13,797 nt of DNA from Chloroflexota bacterium (GCA_016200765.1 JACQEC010000148.1:1-13797), one strand, 5' to 3'; shown: positions 1 through 7,572, counted from the stretch's first letter. Program-made: numbers and translations. The notes: generated by a model from the letters alone, not told the origin.

Positions 1-1441
1 CTCGTTGAACATCTGCGCGACGGCCTGCACAAACGGCTTCTGCTTCTCCACGTCGAAGCCGTCGGCCATACTGTCTACAGCGGTTTTGATGTTGACCTCG
101 CGGCCGTCGGCGAGCTTCTGGACGAACGGGAAGTTCATGCCGCGCGCGCCCGCGTCGGCTTCGGGGTTGTTCTTGTCGCCGATGCCCGGCCGTAGGTTGT
201 AGTCATACGAGACGAACGGGTGGAAGTAGGTGAAGCGGAATCCGATGTCCATCGAGATCTGGTATTTTCCGCTCTTGTGCAGCGTGCCCCGCTCGGACGA
301 TTGGTACGGCTTGACGGTGATCTTGATGCCGAACTTGTTCAACTGCTGGGCGACGTTCTCCGACGAAGCCAGATACTCGGTGAAGTCCGCCGGCACCGAC
401 AACTCGAACTCCATCTTCTTGCCCTTGTCGTCAACCCAGATGCCGTCCGAGCCCTTCTTGAAGCCGAGACCGGTCAGCAGAGCTTCTGCCTTCGCGGTGT
501 CCTTCGCGTACGTATTCAGCTTCGCGATCTGGTCGGCGGTCAGCCATGTCGGCACGGACGCGTCGGTGAACCCGACCTCGTACTTGACGGGTCGGCAGCT
601 CTCGCCAAACGCGACCTTGCAGTTCTCAACGCGGTCAATAGCGTAGGCGATGGCCTGCCGTACTTCCTTCTTGTTCAGCGGGTACACATCGTTGTTAAAG
701 TACATGCCGGGGCCGTTGGTGCCCGGGCCGCCGATGACCTGTATCTGCGGGCCTTGCGCGCGCAAGGCGTCCAGATTAGCCGGGCTGTAGGCGTTCGACG
801 TGTAATCCAGCTCGCCCGACAAATACAGCGGCATGTCCTGCAGGGTATCACCCCAGTAGACGAGCACTTTGTCGAAATCAATCTTGCTCGCGTTGAAGCC
901 CGTCGGGTTCTTGAGCATGGTGAACTGCGCTTCGGTGATGGCCTTCGGGTCAATGTTGTATGGGCCATAGACCACAGCCTTATCCGGGCGGAAGGCCGTG
1001 AGTTCATCCGTCGCCTTCTTGACGGCATCGCCCTTGCGGTCGGCGTTTTGCTTGCGGAAGTCGGCGGCCTGATCCATCCACTTGCCCCACGACGTCCGCC
1101 AGCGAGTTCCAGGTGCCGCTGCTTTGCATCCACAGGACGTTATACGTGCCCACAACATCTTTGGCGGTGAACGGAGCGCCGTCGCTCCAGCTCAAGTTCT
1201 TCGCCAGGCTGATGGTAATCGTGTTCTTCACCGGCAGTGGCGTCGGCGCAGGAGGCACAGCCGTGGCGACCGGCGCTTTGGTGGCGGTTGGCGCCGCAGG
1301 CGCGGTCGTCGCGGTCGCCGCGGCGGCGGGCGGCTGGGTCGGCGCAGGCGCGGCGGTGGGCACGGTCGTAGGCGTGGCCGATGGGCCGCAAGCCACCATC
1401 AACAGGGCCGCCAAAAGTAGAAATACTCCCAATTTTTTCAT
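1..1441 (-). pseudogene. ABC transporter family 5 solute-binding lipoprotein, frameshifted, 3' end outside window
   Basis: Extracellular peptide/nickel-type (SBP_bac_5) binding protein of the importer encoded just upstream. The start at 1441 has a good Shine-Dalgarno (AGGAG, 8 nt spacing). A lipoprotein signal peptide ends in LLMVACG, followed by a Thr/Pro/Ala-rich linker to about residue 70. Family motifs follow: SWSDGAPFTAKDVVGTYNVL, then in another frame YPLNKKEVRQAIAYAIDR and AEALLTGLGFKKGSDGIW. The reading frame changes once near 1083-1098, between LADVV and GKWMDQAADF. The first frame hits a stop at 1004, while the second is open from about 1191 to the window edge, where the gene continues. 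Compared with the family from memory, the region that normally precedes SWSDG (roughly 80-100 residues) and the part carrying DDYTVVFTL (roughly 40-50 residues) are missing, so this looks like internal deletion rather than a single indel. It is either a decayed gene or an assembly error; the family call is firm. Confidence 0.8.
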
Positions 1442-1595
1442 ACAGTTTTCTCCTCATCAGTAATCAAGAATCGTTGCGATTGACGCCGTTACTCGTGTTG
1501 TTCTCCGGTCAGTTAGAATTCGGTGGAGTATCACCCCCTTTGCTAGGTATTCGTCCTTCCTGCCGACAACGCAAAACGCGTAACGCGCCGTCGCC

Positions 1596-1778
1596 CTAAT
1601 GACTCCCCTTCCGCACAATCCACGCGATGAGCGCGATGAAAGCCATCCCGATGACCAGCGTCGTGACCGTTACGACGAACTCGGCGGTGCCCGGGCGCTG
1701 GAAGATCATCAACCCCGCCGCGGTGAGTGTGATGAACGCCGCCGCCCGAAACCACGCGCTGCCGGCTTCGGGGTTCAC
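1596..1778 (-). CDS. Small two-helix membrane protein of the oligopeptide ABC operon
   Basis: Predicted 60-residue protein of unknown function. The GTG start at 1778 overlaps the stop of the upstream ATPase gene in a GTGA arrangement. It is preceded by GGAG about 8 nt away, which favours it over the in-frame ATG at 1802. Two hydrophobic stretches are visible: WFRAAAFITLTAAGLMIF, then a longer one running from FVVTVTTLVIG to ALIAWIV. The protein ends in a short basic tail (RKGSH). The tight coupling suggests translation with the importer, possibly as an accessory membrane subunit, but no family is recognised. The hydrophobic pattern and coupling support a real gene; function is unknown. Confidence 0.65.
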   Translation of the reverse strand: MNPEAGSAWFRAAAFITLTAAGLMIFQRPGTAEFVVTVTTLVIGMAFIALIAWIVRKGSH

Positions 1779-2800
1779 AATGCCTTCTCCGTTGCCGCCC
1801 ACGCAGGCGCGCCTAAGAGGCCGCGCGCGCGCGAGACCGGGTGGCAGGCCACCGCGGAGCCATCGTCAAAGCCGATCAGCGCGGGCACTGCCATCTCACA
1901 TTGCACCCCCTCGAACCGCGGACAGCGCGGGTGAAACGCGCAACCGCTCGGCAGGCGCAAGAGGCTGGGCACGTCCATACTGCGCAGTTCGATGCGCCGC
2001 TTGCGCCGCGTGACGTCGGGGTTGGCTTCGGGAATGGCCGACAGCAGCACCTGCGTGTAGGGGTGCTGTGGCTCGTCCACCAACTGGCGCGCGGGCGCCA
2101 ACTCCACGATGCGCCCCAGGTACATCACGCCGATGCGCCCCTCCCACGCGAAATACTTGGCGAGCGCGAGATCGTGCGTGATGAACAGAACCGCCAGGCC
2201 CATCTGCTCCTTGAGCCGCGTCAGCATGTTCAACAGGCTGACGCGGATCGAGACATCCACCATCGAGACCGCCTCATCGGCGACAATGAACCGCGGATTG
2301 ACGGTCAGCGCGCGCGCCACCGAGACGCGCTGGCGCTGGCCGCCGCTCAACTGGTGCGAGTATTTGTCCAGAAACTCATCCGGCGGCGTCATGTCAACCA
2401 GTTCCAGCAGTTCGCGCACGCGCCGCCGCGTGGCCGCCTCGCCTTGCGTAAGGCCGTGATGCCTCAACGGCGCGGCGATGATGTCAAAGACCGAGTGCAC
2501 CGGGTTGAGCGATGAGTACGGGTCTTGGTGAACCATCTGCACGCCGAGCCGGTACGACTTGAAGGCGACTTTGCTCAGCATGGCCGTGTCCTGCCCGAGA
2601 AACTCAATACGCCCGGACGACGGTCCGAGCACACCGGCCGCCATCTTGCCCGTGGTCGTTTTGCCACAGCCCGACTCGCCGACCAGACAGACCACCTCGC
2701 CTTGATGAATCGTCAGCGACACGTCGTCCACGGCCTTGATCACGTGCCGGTTCACCGTGAACGTGCGCGTAACGTGGTCGAGACGGATAAGCTCGGTCAT
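1775..2800 (-). CDS. Oligopeptide/dipeptide ABC transporter ATP-binding protein, OppF/DppF type
   Basis: Cytoplasmic ATPase, 341 residues, one of two that power the peptide-type importer. Visible motifs are Walker A GESGCGKTT (41-49), Q-loop around QMVHQDP, signature LSGGQRQRVSVARAL (151-165), Walker B FIVADE (171-176) and H-loop FITHD. The usual DEP after Walker B is DEA here. The C-terminal oligo_HPY region has HPYT and a Cys-rich segment (SGCAFHPRCP, then CE and a later C). Some family members bind an iron-sulfur cluster there; whether this one does is not shown. The ATG overlaps the stop of the upstream ATPase gene by one base (TGATG), and the downstream small gene overlaps this stop, so the genes are translationally linked. 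The substrate cannot be read from sequence, so no symbol is given. Confidence 0.93.
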   Translation of the reverse strand: MTELIRLDHVTRTFTVNRHVIKAVDDVSLTIHQGEVVCLVGESGCGKTTTGKMAAGVLGPSSGRIEFLGQDTAMLSKVAFKSYRLGVQMVHQDPYSSLNPVHSVFDIIAAPLRHHGLTQGEAATRRRVRELLELVDMTPPDEFLDKYSHQLSGGQRQRVSVARALTVNPRFIVADEAVSMVDVSIRVSLLNMLTRLKEQMGLAVLFITHDLALAKYFAWEGRIGVMYLGRIVELAPARQLVDEPQHPYTQVLLSAIPEANPDVTRRKRRIELRSMDVPSLLRLPSGCAFHPRCPRFEGVQCEMAVPALIGFDDGSAVACHPVSRARGLLGAPAWAATEKAL

Positions 2801-3864
2801 CAGGCCGCACCCTGAGCCTGTCGAAGGGTCGCGTTCTCCTTGAACGCCCGCAGCGCCTCGCGCGAGGTCTGCCAGTGCCAGCAGGCAACGCTATGGCCCG
2901 GCGCCACACTGACCGGCGTTGGCTCGTCGCTCTGGCACCGCGCATCCGCCAGCGGACAGCGCGGGTGGAACTTACAGCCGCTCGGCATCTCGATCAGGTC
3001 GGGTGGCGAACCGGGAATCGAGGTCAGGTCTTCTTTCGTGCCGGCCAGTGTGGGCACCGCGTTGATCAGCCCGATGGTATAGGGATGCACCGGCGACCGG
3101 AAGATGGTCTCGACGTCGCCGCTCTCGACAACCGCTCCCGCGTACATCGTCGCCACGCGGTCGGCCAACTCCGCCGCCAGCGAGAGATCGTGCGAGATGA
3201 AAATGAGCGAGAAATCGAGCTGCTTGCGCAGGTCTTTGAGCACGTCCATAATGTTGCGCTGCGTCAGAATGTCGAGCGCAGTGGTCGGCTCGTCAAGAAT
3301 CAAGACTTGCGGCTCCAACAGCAGGCTCAGCGCAATCAGCACCCGCTGGCGCATCCCGCCCGATAGTTCGTGCGGGAACGAGCGCCAGACGCGCTCCGGG
3401 TCGAGCCGCACGAGGTTGAGCAGGTGGGCGGCGCGCTCCTGCAGCGGGCCGCCCTGCAGGTAGCCGTGCGCTTTAGCCGTGTCCGCGAACTGGTCGGCAA
3501 TCCGCAGAACCGGGTTGAGCGCGTTGAGCGCGGATTGGAAGACCATCGCGCATTCTTTCCAGCGGAAGGCCCGCAGTTCCCTGCCTTTCAGGCTCAAGAC
3601 ATCAATGTCCTGCGGAGGCGCGCTGTGGCCATTAGCGGTGTCGGCGCGATGATACGCGATACCGCCCTGCGTCACCGTCGCCGCCGCGGGCAAGAGTTGC
3701 ACCAGCCCAAGGCCAAGCGTTGTCTTGCCGGAGCCGCTCTCTCCAATGAGCGCCAGCGCCTCGCCGGGCATCAGGTCGAACGAAACATCGCGCACCGCGC
3801 GCACCCGGCCGCGGCGAGCCTTGTATTCGATGCAGAGGTTGCGAACCGCGAGCGTGGGCGGCAT
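2800..3864 (-). CDS. Oligopeptide/dipeptide ABC transporter ATP-binding protein, OppD/DppD type
   Basis: Second ATPase of the importer, 354 residues. Walker A is GESGSGKTT (41-49), the signature LSGGMRQRV (167-175), Walker B VLILDEP (187-193), the D-loop TALD and the H-loop FISHD. The C-terminal oligo_HPY extension contains HPYTIGLINAVP and the Cys-containing PSGCKFHPRCPLADARC. The start lies four bases after the stop of the upstream permease, typical of an operon. The last residues (LRQAQGAA) are encoded by a dispersed 17-base repeat at 2811-2827, so the extreme C-terminus looks like repeat-derived addition after the natural end of the protein. The OppD rather than OppF assignment rests on gene order and on general similarity. 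Confidence 0.93.
   Translation of the reverse strand: MPPTLAVRNLCIEYKARRGRVRAVRDVSFDLMPGEALALIGESGSGKTTLGLGLVQLLPAAATVTQGGIAYHRADTANGHSAPPQDIDVLSLKGRELRAFRWKECAMVFQSALNALNPVLRIADQFADTAKAHGYLQGGPLQERAAHLLNLVRLDPERVWRSFPHELSGGMRQRVLIALSLLLEPQVLILDEPTTALDILTQRNIMDVLKDLRKQLDFSLIFISHDLSLAAELADRVATMYAGAVVESGDVETIFRSPVHPYTIGLINAVPTLAGTKEDLTSIPGSPPDLIEMPSGCKFHPRCPLADARCQSDEPTPVSVAPGHSVACWHWQTSREALRAFKENATLRQAQGAA
2811..2827. repeat. Dispersed 17-base repeat, copy at 3' end of ATPase gene
   Basis: CCTGAGCCTGTCGAAGG, read in the minus strand as the last codons (LRQAQG) of the OppD-type ATPase and lying about 10 bases before the next start codon. Confidence 0.8.
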
Positions 3865-3868
3865 CGGG

Positions 3869-4756
3869 CTAAACGCTTGTTCGCAGTCTGGGATTGAACA
3901 CCTCGTCGAGCGAGCGCGCGAAAGAAACGAGCGCCAGCTGGAAGAGGATGATTGCCAGACTGGGCGCGAGCAGGCTCCACGCCGCGGTAGGTGCGAAGAG
4001 CGCGCCCTTGCGCTGTGCCAACTCGATCATCACACCCCAGTTAGCGCCGGAGAACGGCACCAGTCCCAGAAACACAAGACTGGTCTGCTGGTAGATGGCG
4101 TGCGTCATCTCGAAGATGAGCGCGATCGTGATAAACGACATCATGTTCGGCAGCATCTCGCGGAAGATGATGTTGCCGGTGCCGAGGTCGAGCATCGTGG
4201 CCGCCTCAACGTAGTCGCGCTTTTTCAGTGTCAGAATCTGACTGCGCACCTGCCGCGCGAGGCCCGGCCATTGGATCAGCGCAAGAATGACGGCCAAAAG
4301 CCAGACGTCGTTCAATTTCAGCATCGTCGCCAGTATCGCCAGCAGGGGCAACTTGGGAATGGTCAACCAGACGTTGACGACTTCCATCAGCAGGCCGTCC
4401 ACCCAGCCGCCGATAAACGCGCTGAACGCCCCGACGCTAACCGCCAACAACGTCGTTAGCGTGCCCGCTAGAAAGGCGATAATCACGATTTCCTTGCCGC
4501 CGCTGATGACCTTCAGCAGGTTGTCCTGCCCTTGAAAGTCGGTACCCAGCCAGTGCTTCTGCGATGGGCCTTGGTTGATATCGGCGACATTGGCCGATTG
4601 CTCCGGCGGCCAGATCAGCGGGCCGGCCAGCGACATGAAAACCACCAGGAGCGTGACCAGCAGTCCGGCGAAGCCGATCTTGTTGCGGCTCAACAGTCTA
4701 AGCGTCTTGCCCAACTCACGCGCGGTCCCCGACATCACTTCAACCACGGCCGCCAT
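3869..4756 (-). CDS. Oligopeptide/dipeptide ABC transporter permease, OppC/DppC type
   Basis: Inner-membrane permease of about 295 residues. The ATG at 4756 lies one base after the stop of the upstream permease and has GGAGG 9 nt before it. A longer frame from 4810 would overlap that gene and is not preferred. An N-terminal cytoplasmic segment is followed by a first membrane helix (GFAGLLVTLLVVFMSLAGPL), a periplasmic loop, and a core with several more helices. The EAA loop that docks on the ATPases is RDYVEAATMLDLGTGNIIFREMLPN, with the typical Glu-Ala-Ala, Gly and Leu-Pro spacing. The final helix is followed by RSLDEVFNPRLR, typical of OppC/DppC C-termini. Operon with the neighbouring permease and ATPases. 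Confidence 0.93.
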   Translation of the reverse strand: MAAVVEVMSGTARELGKTLRLLSRNKIGFAGLLVTLLVVFMSLAGPLIWPPEQSANVADINQGPSQKHWLGTDFQGQDNLLKVISGGKEIVIIAFLAGTLTTLLAVSVGAFSAFIGGWVDGLLMEVVNVWLTIPKLPLLAILATMLKLNDVWLLAVILALIQWPGLARQVRSQILTLKKRDYVEAATMLDLGTGNIIFREMLPNMMSFITIALIFEMTHAIYQQTSLVFLGLVPFSGANWGVMIELAQRKGALFAPTAAWSLLAPSLAIILFQLALVSFARSLDEVFNPRLRTSV

Positions 4757-4757
4757 G

Positions 4758-5858
4758 CTAATTGCCCTCCCCGGCAATGCGGATGCGCGGGTCGAGCCAG
4801 CCGTACGCAAAATCGGCCACCAGATTGGCCGCGACGACCGCCATCGTAATCACCATAAAGATGCCCTGCATGACCGGATAATCGCGTGCGCGGATGGCCT
4901 GCACCAGCAAGTAGCCAATCCCCTGATAGACAAACAGCTCCTCAAGCAGAACCGCGCCGCCGAGCGCGAAGCCAATCGTGATGGCCAGCCGCGTAAAGAG
5001 TGGCAGGGTCGCATTGCGGCCAACATACGCCGTAATGATGCGCCCGTCGGACAGACCGCGCGCCTTCGCCACCGTAACATAGTCCTCGCCCAGTGTGGCA
5101 ACGGTGCTGCTTTTCATCGCCAGCGTCCAGCCGCCAACCGTGGACAGCACGTAAACGAGCGCCAGCACCAGCACGTGGCCCAACAGGTCGCCGTAGAACT
5201 CCAGCGTGAATCCGGGCTGTACGCCGGGCGACAGCGAGCCGCGCATCTGCTGGATCGGCACGGCCTTCCAGACCACGCCCAGAAGCAGGATGGCGAGCAA
5301 GCCGATGAGGTATTGCGAGAGCGCGTCCAGTGTCGCGGCGACGTTGCTCAACAGGTGATCGAACCAGCTGTCGCGCAAGTAGGCCATGATCGTGCCGAGC
5401 GCGATGCCGATCGTGAAGCTGAGCAACAGCGAGAGGCCGACGCTGAACAGCGTCCACGGCAGGCGCGCGGCGATCATGTCGGACACCAGCAAGCCGCGAG
5501 ACCTGTATGACCGGCCCAGGTCGCCGCGCAGCAGGTTGCCTATAAACTCAAAGTATTGTTCGTGGATGGGCTGGTCAAGCCTAATGTTCAACAGCGCGGC
5601 CGCCTGATTGCGAGCTTCTTCCGGCGATATACCGCTCGCGGTGAGGTCCTGTAAAAAGATGTCCACCGGATTACCCGGCATGGCGCGCAGGACGAAGAAG
5701 ATCAGGGTGGTCACCAGCCAGACGGTGAAGATCGCTTTGACGAGGCGGCGCAATAGGTAGTTGGACTTAATGCGATCCAGCCAGACCAGCAGCGAGCCTT
5801 CGACAGGCTCAGGTCGGGGGGCGATTGAAGGTCTGGGGGTTGTAGATGTAACGGCCAT
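4758..5858 (-). CDS. Oligopeptide/dipeptide ABC transporter permease, OppB/DppB type
   Basis: First gene of the importer operon, 366 residues, an inner-membrane permease. A first helix (AIFTVWLVTTLIFFVLRAMPGNP) is followed by a long periplasmic domain containing LDQPIHEQYFEFIGNLLRGDLGRS, a hallmark of OppB/DppB. Later helices surround an EAA-type loop EDYVTVAKARGLSDGRI. It ends GWLDPRIRIAGEGN, as usual for the family. Residues 1-25 are not family-like: they include PEPVEG (16-21), encoded by a dispersed 17-base repeat at 5797-5813, so the N-terminus may be extended or the real start may lie downstream. It follows the deiodinase-like gene by 36 bases containing a hairpin. Confidence 0.93.
   Translation of the reverse strand: MAVTSTTPRPSIAPRPEPVEGSLLVWLDRIKSNYLLRRLVKAIFTVWLVTTLIFFVLRAMPGNPVDIFLQDLTASGISPEEARNQAAALLNIRLDQPIHEQYFEFIGNLLRGDLGRSYRSRGLLVSDMIAARLPWTLFSVGLSLLLSFTIGIALGTIMAYLRDSWFDHLLSNVAATLDALSQYLIGLLAILLLGVVWKAVPIQQMRGSLSPGVQPGFTLEFYGDLLGHVLVLALVYVLSTVGGWTLAMKSSTVATLGEDYVTVAKARGLSDGRIITAYVGRNATLPLFTRLAITIGFALGGAVLLEELFVYQGIGYLLVQAIRARDYPVMQGIFMVITMAVVAANLVADFAYGWLDPRIRIAGEGN
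5797..5813. repeat. Dispersed 17-base repeat, copy inside permease gene
   Basis: CCTTCGACAGGCTCAGG, an exact reverse complement of the copy at 2811-2827. It is read in frame and encodes PEPVEG near the permease N-terminus. Further copies lie at 8091-8107 and 13300-13316. Confidence 0.8.
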
Positions 5859-5874
5859 AGGTCATCCAATCAGT

Positions 5875-5894
5875 CGTCACGCGCTCGCGCGACG
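5875..5894 (-). terminator. GC-rich hairpin between deiodinase-like gene and importer operon
   Basis: On the minus strand this reads CGTCGCGC-GAGC-GCGTGACG, an 8-base-pair stem (one G-U) with a 4-base loop, directly after the TAA of the deiodinase-like gene. There is no U-tract, so it could be a weak or factor-assisted terminator, an mRNA-stabilising hairpin or an attenuator. Read-through into the importer is possible. Confidence 0.4.
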
Positions 5895-6557
5895 TTACGC
5901 GATGGTGAGCCGGGTCAGCGCGGCGGCGGCTTCCGCAATGTCAAAGTGATAAGGCCCGGCACCGCTCTTATAGGCGATGCGACCGTCGGCTCCGATGATA
6001 TAGATGCGCTCCGGCCACGCGGCAAACACGGCGTTGGCCGCGTTATCCATGTTATCAACCAGCACCGGCATCGTCAGCCCTAGCATCTCGCCGCACAGCC
6101 GCGCCGCCGCCAGCCGTTCTTCAAACGTTCGCGCCTGCCGCAAGCAAACGCCTTCCTGCACGTTGGACTCCGCGTGCCATACGTCATCCGGCTCGGCTTC
6201 GGCAATATAGACGATATAAATAGCGGCCCGCGCGCGCTGTGCCTGATACCACTGCTCTAGGTCGCCAGCCTGACGACGAAACGGCGGTCACGTGACCGAG
6301 CCGAAGATCAGCAGAACGGGCCGGCCGCCCACCAATGCGTCAAGGGTTACGGTCGCATGAGGCGACGCTTCCCCGTTCGGGAGGCTCGTCAGCGCCAGCG
6401 GCGGCACGAGGTCGCCGACGTCCAATTGGTCGGGGCGGCGATAGCGCAGAATCGCGTCCGCAACCATCTCTCGGCGCTCCGGCGGGGCGGCCATGACCTC
6501 ATCCCAGTCGCGCGGGTCAAGGAACGCCGATGGCCCTACCGAGGAAGTTTCACTCAT
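5895..6557 (-). CDS. Deiodinase-like thioredoxin-fold selenoprotein, Sec at UGA 6288-6290
   Basis: Predicted 220-residue protein if the in-frame TGA at 6290-6288 is read as selenocysteine (residue 90). Upstream of it is a beta-strand and active-site run, GRPVLLIFGSVT, then Sec-PPF. Downstream in the same frame come IYIVYIAEAEPDDVW, VLVDNMDNAANAVFAAWPERIYII and GRIAYKSGAGPYHF. From memory these align along their length with iodothyronine deiodinases (T4_deiodinase family: GSxTUPPF, VYIDEAHPSDGW, MDNxAN, ERVCI, IAY, GPF). No other stop interrupts the frame to the TAA at 5895. A SECIS-like hairpin sits 16 nt after the UGA. The His of the deiodinase EAH motif is Glu here (E122), so the natural reaction is probably a general thiol/selenol redox step, not thyroid hormone deiodination. 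It starts 10 bases after a methyltransferase gene, likely in one transcript; its own Shine-Dalgarno is weak. The alternative is a nonsense-mutated Cys protein. Confidence 0.82.
6261..6277 (-). promoter_or_regulatory. Candidate bacterial SECIS hairpin
   Basis: The minus-strand sequence GTCGTC-AGGCT-GGCGAC forms a 6-base-pair stem (one G-U pair) with a 5-base loop carrying GG. The loop begins 16 nt after the UGA, at the near edge of the spacing known for bacterial SECIS elements, and has a G within its first two bases, also as expected. The loop resembles the AGGUCU loop of E. coli fdhF. Short hairpins occur by chance in GC-rich DNA, so the position next to the Sec codon carries most of the weight. 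Confidence 0.6.
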
Positions 6558-6567
6558 GGTTCACAGT

Positions 6568-7401
6568 TCACGATGGCTTCTGCCCAAAGGCAAAGATGAC
6601 CGGCACATCCAACCAGATACCGCTGGCCGTCTTCAGCGCGTTCACCTCTTCAAGGTGCTCGCTCCGGAACTGCTCCAATTTGCGCCGCGAAAGCGCGCCC
6701 AGATAATCACGGAAACCGGTGTTCCAGAGCAACTCCCACCAATCGTCGGCGCGTCGCAGATTGTAGCCGGTCTGCTCGACCATCACGGAGATGCCCATAA
6801 GCCCCGCGTTCTTCAGCAACTCGCGGCACTTCTGCGGCTCGCTCAGACTCTGCCACGAGAACGGGCGCGCCGTCGGCAGGGCAACGCCGTAGTTACGGAT
6901 GCGCTTCTCAAAAAGTCCGGAGAGGGGTTGAAAGATGCTCTCGCGATAGGTGGTAAATGCCACCTGCCCGCCGGGTTTGGCAACGCGCATCCATTCCTTC
7001 AGCGCGCCGGGAACGTCCGGCAGGACGAATATGGCCGACGAGCAGATCACCTCATCAAACGTGTTGTCGGAGAATTCTATCTGCATGGCGCGGCCTTCTT
7101 TGACCTCCACGTTGGAGCGGTGCGCGGCGCGGACGTTGCTCTCCACCTGCGCGATCATGCCCTGCGCGACGTCAATCGCCACCACCTTGCCGCTCGGCGC
7201 GACGGCTCTTCCCGCGGCAATCGCCGCGGCGCCGCTGCCGGTCGCGACATCTAAGACTATGTGCCCGTCTCGCAATTCGGCGTACTGCACCAATCGCGCC
7301 GCGACCTTTGCAAACAGGCTCAGCGCCGCCCCTTGGCCGGACGAGGCCAAATTATAGATTGCGGCATCCGGTGCGTGTTCTTGTACTGCGGTAGTGGTCA
7401 T
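6568..7401 (-). CDS. Class I SAM-dependent methyltransferase, UbiE/Methyltransf_11 type
   Basis: Cytoplasmic methyltransferase of 277 residues, substrate unknown. Motif I is VLDVATGSGAAAIAAG (49-64), motif II VVAIDVAQGMIAQ (73-85), the post-II acidic segment VEVKEGRAMQIEF and motif III/IV FDEVICSSAIFVLPD followed by RVAKPGGQVAFTTY. The ATG at 7401 is preferred because GGGAG lies about 10 nt upstream; the in-frame GTG at 7410 would sit only 2 nt from it. It is the first gene after a strong promoter-like sequence at 7543-7572, and a 26-base-pair inverted repeat lies in its leader. The deiodinase-like gene follows after 10 bases, suggesting a two-gene unit, but a functional link is only inferred from this arrangement. 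Confidence 0.88.
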   Translation of the reverse strand: MTTTAVQEHAPDAAIYNLASSGQGAALSLFAKVAARLVQYAELRDGHIVLDVATGSGAAAIAAGRAVAPSGKVVAIDVAQGMIAQVESNVRAAHRSNVEVKEGRAMQIEFSDNTFDEVICSSAIFVLPDVPGALKEWMRVAKPGGQVAFTTYRESIFQPLSGLFEKRIRNYGVALPTARPFSWQSLSEPQKCRELLKNAGLMGISVMVEQTGYNLRRADDWWELLWNTGFRDYLGALSRRKLEQFRSEHLEEVNALKTASGIWLDVPVIFAFGQKPS

Positions 7402-7421
7402 CGAATACACTCTCCCGTTTC

Positions 7422-7494
7422 AATCTTAGATTCTTGATTTTAGATTTATGATCTCAACCCGCATTCAAAAATCTAAAATCAGAAATCTAAAATT
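7422..7494. repeat. Large AT-rich inverted repeat in methyltransferase leader
   Basis: Arms at 7422-7447 and 7469-7494 are reverse complements at 23 of 26 positions, separated by 21 bases. Each arm itself holds two TAGATT-like units. Base composition is far more AT-rich than the surroundings. It lies between the promoter candidate and the ribosome-binding site of the methyltransferase, so the transcript could fold into a long hairpin there. It may equally be a dispersed repeat element. Confidence 0.75.
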
Positions 7495-7542
7495 CCTCAT
7501 GGCTCACGCCGCTTGAGCGCGGCAGTCGCTATAGTGGCGTCT

Positions 7543-7572
7543 ATTATAGTGCCCTGTTCAGATTCTTAACAA
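7543..7572 (-). promoter_or_regulatory. Sigma70-like promoter for methyltransferase-selenoprotein unit
   Basis: On the minus strand, TTGTTA (7572-7567) and a perfect TATAAT (7548-7543) are separated by 18 bases. Transcription would start near 7536 and give a leader of about 135 bases that contains the inverted repeat at 7422-7494. Spacing and the exact -10 box support it; the -35 matches 4 of 6. Confidence 0.5.

Noticed and set aside
220..1170. Long plus-strand open frame of about 316 codons
   Set aside because: It lies opposite the binding-protein gene, whose minus-strand translation has clear family motifs. The plus-strand product is Arg/Val/Leu-rich with no recognisable domain.
6288..6290. 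TGA as a simple nonsense mutation or sequencing error in a Cys-type redoxin
   Set aside because: It cannot be excluded, but the codon falls exactly at the Sec position, the rest of the frame is intact and a SECIS-like hairpin follows, so recoding is the better explanation.
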